A DNA stretch of 64,000 nucleotides from Azospirillum oryzae. Lineage in GTDB: Bacteria; Pseudomonadota; Alphaproteobacteria; Azospirillales; Azospirillaceae. The stretch lies in assembly GCF_008364795.1 (NCBI RefSeq), contig NZ_VTTM01000004.1, positions 98,770 through 162,769 on the forward strand, written 5' to 3'. Below the pieces are notes generated by a model that was not told the DNA's origin, did no database searches, and worked only from the letters and a program-made list of their open reading frames with translations. A program made the translations under genes and the position numbers. Shown here piece by piece: positions 59,962 through 64,000 of this stretch; within the stretch, counting starts at the first letter, position 1; every line of letters starts with the position of its first letter.

Positions 59962-60513
59962 TTACGATCCGAGTCCCGCGGCCTGCGGGAGAGGATCGCC
60001 CCAGCGGCTCAGTCCCGGCTGACCGGGGTCCGGCTCTGGACAGACGGCGGACGACTGCCGCACCTTCTTTTCCATGAAACAGCCGCAGTGGCGGCAGACC
60101 CGTGCGTCCTTTGGCACGCCGAGCGCGGCGGCGGCCATCATGTGGAGCAACGACCCCGGCGCCGGCCGGAAGTCGGGGCAAATGCCGCAGGCTGCCAACC
60201 GACGGCCGGCGGTGTCGGCATCGACGACGCCGAAGCCGGTCCGTGCCCAATCCCAGAATCCGGCGACCGCGACGCCAAGCGCGGCGCCTGTCGGCGGCGA
60301 CGCGGCCTCCGGCGACACGGCCGCCAGCCGGTGGAGCTGGGCGGCGATCTCGGCGGGCGGGCAGCCCGGCCGAGACAGCAGGGCGCGCTGCTCCGGATCG
60401 GCGAAGCCCCGCAACAGCACCTCGACCGGAACATCCCGGTCGAGGTTGAGCAGGCGCGCCAGTTCGCGGCAAGCCTGCCCGGCCCGCTCCTCGTCGCCGC
60501 CGGCCATCGTCAC
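59962..60513 (-). CDS. uncharacterised protein with C-terminal Cys-rich motif
   Basis: This 183-residue protein starts at a GTG overlapping the phospholipase stop (GTGA); an ATG two codons on is an alternative. The N-terminal half is helical (ACRELARLLNLDRDVPVEVLLRGFADPEQRALLSRPG). The C-terminal part has ACGICPDFR, then a predicted metal-binding motif VCRHCGCFMEKKVRQSSAVCPE, seen in small zinc-binding modules. Coupling to the phospholipase suggests a shared task. Function unknown. Confidence 0.65.
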   Translation of the reverse strand: MTMAGGDEERAGQACRELARLLNLDRDVPVEVLLRGFADPEQRALLSRPGCPPAEIAAQLHRLAAVSPEAASPPTGAALGVAVAGFWDWARTGFGVVDADTAGRRLAACGICPDFRPAPGSLLHMMAAAALGVPKDARVCRHCGCFMEKKVRQSSAVCPEPDPGQPGLSRWGDPLPQAAGLGS

Positions 60514-62048
60514 TGGCCGGTTTGCGCACCCGCGGGGGTCGTGGCGGCCTTGGCACCGACCTCCTGCATGTACTGCTTCGCCTGCCCGACCGTCTGAATG
60601 GAGGACACGCGGTTCATGATGGCCGGATGCTCCGTCGGAGGCGAGGTCTGCAGGTCGTGCTTGGCATGCAGCAGCACGAAGCCCTGCTGGCTGGCGGGCA
60701 TCGGTGCGCTCTCCGGCAACGCCACGGCGGTGACCGGAGTGCCGGTGACGACATTGCCGAACTGCGCCGGCTGCGGCAGCGTGACCGGCGTATCGGTGCG
60801 CGGCGAGGAAAGCGAAAGCAGCGGCAGCACGTTGTTGGCCGCCGCGTCGCGCTTGGTCATCGGCGCCAGCCCATAGATCGCCTGCAGCGTCGCCGGAATG
60901 GAGGAATGGTCGTAGACGCGATGGTCGACGGTATTCTTCGGAACCAGCGGCGACACCACGACGGCGGGAACACGGATGCCGTACTGCTCGAACGTGAAGC
61001 CGTTGACGTTCAGCCCGAACTCGTCCCCTGTGTCGCTCGGCTTGGTCTTGGGCTGGGTATCGCCCGGCGCGACGGCGGCCGGCGGAGCGACATGGTCATA
61101 GAATCCGCCATGCTCGTCCCAGGTGATGATGAGCAGGCTGGTTTCCCACAGCGGCGAATTGCGGATCGCCTCGTACACCTGCTTGATCAGCGCCTCGCCG
61201 GCCGTCACCCCATCCATCGGATGCTGGGAGTTGCCGCCGGAGTAGCTGCCGTTCAGGATATCGCCGTAGTTCGGCTCTATGAAGGTGTAGAGCCAAGGGT
61301 AGCTCCCCTGCACATCCTTGGCGAAATTGTCGAGAGATTTGACATCCGAAGCGTTGACGCCGGACAAGGCGGTGGTGATGGTGGTGGTTTTCCCAGGGCC
61401 ATACAACCGCCAGCGGAAATTGCCGAGGTCCGCCTTGGCGTCCAACGCCTTGAAGATGGTTCCGTTCGGGAAACTCAGGCCCAGAAAGTCCCATACCGCT
61501 ATCTGGGTGACTGGGTTGGGGCTGGCGTCGAGGCCTTTGGATGAGGCGGCGTGGGCAAAGAAGCGGTTGGGCCAGGTCGGGCCGGGCAGCGACGAGAACC
61601 AGCGGTCACAGACCGCGAACTCGCGGGCCAGCGTGTTCAGGATCGGCAGCTGCGACGGCGCGTAACAGCGCATGATCATCGCCAGATCCTGGACCGGCGC
61701 CTTCCCCTCCTCGTCCGAGGTGGAATCGGCGAAGTTGGCGACGAAGCCGCTGTTGTTGATCGGCGGATAGCTGCCGCCGGACTTGTAGGTGGCGCCATGA
61801 CCGCAGAGCTGCTCCACCGCATCGGCAAATTCGTGGCCGGGATCCACCGGCAGGGTCTGATCGGCCGGCTGGGACACCGTGTAGGCGACGCCGTTGTAGC
61901 TGTTGGACTCCTTGCCCGTCAGCCCGTCGACCGCCGTCTGCTGGCCGGTGACGGCGTCGGTGCCGGTGATGCTGGAAAATCCGAGCAGATTGTCGAACGA
62001 CCGGTTCTCCAGCATGAGAACGAAAACGTTGGTGATGTTCGAAGCCAT
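60510..62048 (-). CDS. phospholipase C / phosphoesterase family protein
   Basis: This 512-residue enzyme belongs to the bacterial phosphoesterase family (phospholipase C, AcpA-like). It starts MASNITNVFVLMLENRSFDNLLGF, the conserved metal/nucleophile region ENRSFDNLLG. Further blocks are SLPGPTWPNRFFAHAASS, PNYGDILNGSYSGGNSQHPMDGV and LLIITWDEHGGFYDHVAPP, followed by RVPAVVVSPLVPKNTVDHRVYDHSSIPATLQAIYGL. It has no signal peptide or Tat motif at the chosen start, so it may act inside the cell or leave by another route. AGAGGG precedes the ATG at 62048. Confidence 0.9.
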   Translation of the reverse strand: MASNITNVFVLMLENRSFDNLLGFSSITGTDAVTGQQTAVDGLTGKESNSYNGVAYTVSQPADQTLPVDPGHEFADAVEQLCGHGATYKSGGSYPPINNSGFVANFADSTSDEEGKAPVQDLAMIMRCYAPSQLPILNTLAREFAVCDRWFSSLPGPTWPNRFFAHAASSKGLDASPNPVTQIAVWDFLGLSFPNGTIFKALDAKADLGNFRWRLYGPGKTTTITTALSGVNASDVKSLDNFAKDVQGSYPWLYTFIEPNYGDILNGSYSGGNSQHPMDGVTAGEALIKQVYEAIRNSPLWETSLLIITWDEHGGFYDHVAPPAAVAPGDTQPKTKPSDTGDEFGLNVNGFTFEQYGIRVPAVVVSPLVPKNTVDHRVYDHSSIPATLQAIYGLAPMTKRDAAANNVLPLLSLSSPRTDTPVTLPQPAQFGNVVTGTPVTAVALPESAPMPASQQGFVLLHAKHDLQTSPPTEHPAIMNRVSSIQTVGQAKQYMQEVGAKAATTPAGAQTGQ

Positions 62049-62155
62049 GGAGCGGCCCTCTTGCTCGCCGTTGAACGTCGGGTGGGTGATGCCGCGGCAC
62101 GGCGCCGGACGGCGGGCAGACGCGCCCGCCGGTCCGGCGCCGGCCGTCGGCAGCC

Positions 62156-62545
62156 TCAGCTGGAGACGGAGGTCGTGCAGGAGCCGGAGATCAGCGGCAT
62201 CATGAAAGTGCTGGTGGTGAACGGGAAGTAGTAGGTCATGCCGTCGTCCCCCGACTGGCACTCGCACTCCTTGGTCGGCGCCTGCAGGGTGCCTTCGGTC
62301 TGGTAGACACCCTGGCTCGGCCCGTCGACCACCTCGGCCCGGCAGTACCAGTAATCCATGCCGGTGCGGCCGAAACCGGTGTTGAAGCCCACTTCGAGCG
62401 GTCCGGCGAATCCACCGGGAGCAACGGGCGTGCTGGACTGCCAGATCACCGGCGCATCGTCGCTGTAACGATGGGAAAACGAGAAAATGGCGTTCCCACC
62501 GGTGTTGTTCACGACGTACATCTTGAGAGAGCTATTGTATGACAT
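62156..62545 (-). CDS. small beta-rich protein encoded before the phospholipase gene
   Basis: This 129-residue protein starts MSYNSSLKMYVVNNTGGNAIFSFSHRYSDD. It is rich in Ser, Thr, Gly and aromatic residues with alternating beta patterns (PGGFAGPLEVGFNTGFGRTGMDYWYCRAEVV, TEGTLQAPTKECECQSGDDGMTYYFPF, TSTFMMPLISGSCTTSVSS) and no membrane helix. The compact beta-sandwich look reminds me of aegerolysin or 'up-regulated in daf-2' domains, but I cannot confirm the family. It lies about 110 bases upstream of the phospholipase gene on the same strand. The ATG at 62545 is chosen because an upstream TTG extension lies in AT-rich leader DNA. Confidence 0.65.
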   Translation of the reverse strand: MSYNSSLKMYVVNNTGGNAIFSFSHRYSDDAPVIWQSSTPVAPGGFAGPLEVGFNTGFGRTGMDYWYCRAEVVDGPSQGVYQTEGTLQAPTKECECQSGDDGMTYYFPFTTSTFMMPLISGSCTTSVSS

Positions 62546-62893
62546 ACTATCGAACTCATTTTGGTTTCTCGTGCCCAATGCACGTATACTTGAATATCAG
62601 CGTCATTATACCACCGTCAATTTTCTCTCGTGCATTTATTGGAACTTTTTCTCGCTATGCGAGTCATTCTTTGAGGGACCAGACGGGATAAATGACGCAT
62701 CTGGCTTCAAACCGATTATAAAATTGCGGTTTTAGACGAATTTCGTTTCGATCTGGAGTTTGTCATTTATTTTATCCACATCAGGTTGCGCCGCGGAGAT
62801 GCGACGACGCCCACGCCGCTCCGTGACACGTGTGCAGATGAGCACCAACGCACTCATTGCTGGCTCTTCGGAAGCCGGGCCGCAAAAAGAAAA
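62546..62893. other. AT-rich intergenic region
   Basis: About 350 bases, of which 62546-62780 is much lower in GC than the window average. It probably holds the promoter for the beta-rich protein/phospholipase unit. Short open frames here lack ribosome sites and family features. Confidence 0.5.
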
Positions 62894-62927
62894 CCCCATG
62901 ATCGCGCTCACGGGGGCAATCATGGGG
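62894..62927 (-). terminator. rho-independent terminator of the alpha-2-macroglobulin-like gene
   Basis: CCCCATGAT (62894-62902) pairs exactly with ATCATGGGG (62919-62927). On the minus strand TTTTCTTTTTG follows. It lies about 60 bases past the stop of the gene that runs off the right end. Confidence 0.9.
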
Positions 62928-62987
62928 TCGATGTCGGTGGGTACAGCCGGCAGACCGGGACGGATCAGGTCCCGGCCCCCGGATGGC

Positions 62988-64000
62988 TCACTCCGGCAGC
63001 ACGCGCAGCCGGGATGCGGCGGTGCGGGCGGACAGGTGGGGACGCTGCAGGTCCTGGACCTGGGCGCCGGGCACCGCGAAGTCGCCGGGGGTCACGGCGC
63101 GGACCAGATAGACCAGCCGGAAGCGGGGAGCAGCCTTCGGCAGGTCGACCGCGGCGATGAAGCGGTCATCGCGGAACTCGACATTGCGGACGGCTGACAG
63201 CTCGCCCAGCCAGGACAGCTTGCCGAGCTGGCCGCTGTTGGCGAGGCGGACATTCTCGATCTCGAAGCCGGCCGGCAGCGGGTCGCCGACCAGCACCGAA
63301 TGGTCGAGCGGATCGCCAACCTCGCCCTCCAGGGTCACCACCAGCAGATCATTGTGGCGGATGCCGGCCGGATCGACCGGACGGCCGGCCATGTCGAACA
63401 GGCGGCGGCGGATGGTCATCCCCTGCTCCTCCGCCCCGGCCGGCTGGTCGGGCACGCCGGCGACCGACACGGTCTGCCGGACCTCGCCGCCGAGGTTGCG
63501 GATGGCGGGCGGGGCGGCCGGGTCGACAGGCAGGATCTGCGGCTTGGCGTTCTCCACCGCCTGGTCGCCGATGGCGAGCTTCATCGGCGCCGCGCGGTCG
63601 ATCAGCGCCTTCGCGGCCAGCAGCAGCCAGGCCTGCTCCTGCGGGTTGGTGGTGCGGACGGCGGCGAAGGTCTTGGCCACCCGGTCGGCCGCCTGGAAGA
63701 TGCGGTCGCGGTCCACCGCTCCGCTTTCCGCCATCAGCACCACCACGCCGGCCTCGTCGCGCAGGGAGGACCCCTGGTCGCGCAGGCTGGCGGTCACCAT
63801 GCGGGCGCCGGTCAGCTTGGAGAAGGCGTCCGTCGCCCCCGGCTGGTCGCCCAGCACGGCGGTGGCGGCGGCGATCTGTGCCCGGCCGAAGTCGGTCTGC
63901 AGCCGGTCCCAGTAATTCTCGCGGAAATAGCGCACGGCGCCGGCGTCGATCATCTTCGCCCGCGCCAGCACATAGAGCGCATAGGCGCGGCCCGGCAGGT
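62988..64000 (-). CDS. alpha-2-macroglobulin family protein, C-terminal part
   Basis: This is the 3' portion of a large gene that continues beyond the window; 337 codons are inside. It reads AYALYVLARAKMIDAGAVRYFRENYWDRLQTDFGRAQIAAATAVLGD, a helical TED-like end, then QEQAWLLLAAKALIDR, a beta-rich domain (MTIRRRLFDMAGRPVDPAGIRHNDLLVVTLEGEV) and VDLPKAAPRFRLVYLVRAVTPGDFAVPGAQVQDLQRPHLSARTAASRLRVLPE, matching the end of YfhM-type bacterial alpha-2-macroglobulins. These periplasmic lipoproteins trap proteases and often pair with penicillin-binding protein PbpC. Upstream neighbours are not visible. Confidence 0.85.
   Translation of the reverse strand, partial: LPGRAYALYVLARAKMIDAGAVRYFRENYWDRLQTDFGRAQIAAATAVLGDQPGATDAFSKLTGARMVTASLRDQGSSLRDEAGVVVLMAESGAVDRDRIFQAADRVAKTFAAVRTTNPQEQAWLLLAAKALIDRAAPMKLAIGDQAVENAKPQILPVDPAAPPAIRNLGGEVRQTVSVAGVPDQPAGAEEQGMTIRRRLFDMAGRPVDPAGIRHNDLLVVTLEGEVGDPLDHSVLVGDPLPAGFEIENVRLANSGQLGKLSWLGELSAVRNVEFRDDRFIAAVDLPKAAPRFRLVYLVRAVTPGDFAVPGAQVQDLQRPHLSARTAASRLRVLPE

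Noticed and set aside
1..64000. CRISPR arrays, insertion sequences or prophage genes
   Set aside because: No regularly spaced direct repeats, transposase motifs or phage structural genes were seen.

Overview
The window reads as chromosomal DNA of a high-GC alphaproteobacterium, most likely a Rhodospirillales member of the Azospirillum type. This is inferred from the dense GC-rich housekeeping genes, a PotFGHI/PuuAB polyamine cluster, an HCDH-first fatty-acid oxidation operon of the FadN type and a DUF721 (DciA-like) protein. No 16S or other RNA gene is present to confirm it. I see no insertion sequence, prophage, tRNA, rRNA or CRISPR array. Two AT-rich stretches (about 21.1-21.4 kb and 62.55-62.8 kb) stand out from the GC-rich background and flank the two most unusual loci.

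Layout. 0-4.7 kb: polA (3' end outside the window), an OmpR-type response regulator and a periplasmic binding protein, all on the minus strand. 5.1-9.5 kb: a five-gene signalling operon, siaA-siaB-siaC-histidine kinase-siaD, in which the kinase and the diguanylate cyclase share the same N-terminal helical module. 9.5-12.8 kb: an AI-2E-type permease and an MFS transporter. 12.8-18.6 kb and 25.9-28.7 kb: polyamine genes, namely agmatine deiminase, the putrescine ABC transporter potFGHI, and the divergent pair puuA/puuB. 18.7-21.3 kb: a putative ribosomally made, post-translationally modified peptide (RiPP) operon with three tandem DUF1843-like 'GDL' peptides followed by a radical SAM/SPASM enzyme, a sigma70-like promoter, an intercistronic hairpin, and a probable decayed fourth peptide copy followed by a terminator.

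22.0-25.3 kb holds a small SMR-type membrane protein and a very large fusion of a GT87-like glycosyltransferase, a HAD phosphatase and a UbiA prenyltransferase. I read this as a condensed lipid-linked pentose pathway. 28.8-42.4 kb is mixed housekeeping: a DEAD-box helicase, a FliL-like protein, mtgA, a DinG-like helicase, an AEC carrier, a TerB-like protein, a beta-hydroxyacid dehydrogenase, a chemoreceptor, citramalate synthase and a VUT-family transporter. 42.5-53.2 kb: smc, a palindromic intergenic repeat, a DsbA-like protein, a DUF721 protein, mutY, a DUF1194 protein, a dauA-like dehydrogenase, a lipoprotein, ompW, a CBS protein and a NarL-type regulator.

53.6-59.5 kb is a merR-fadA-fadN-fadE beta-oxidation operon with translational overlap, an upstream palindrome that looks like a MerR operator, and a clear terminator. 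60.0-62.5 kb is a three-gene unit: a small beta-rich protein, a phospholipase C-type phosphoesterase and a Cys-motif protein, next to AT-rich DNA. The window ends inside an alpha-2-macroglobulin-like gene.

Functional themes are arginine/agmatine/putrescine use (aguA, potFGHI, puuAB, dauA), fatty-acid degradation, c-di-GMP/partner-switch control of surface behaviour, and two accessory systems (the GDL peptide operon and the lipid-sugar fusion) that deserve the closest look.
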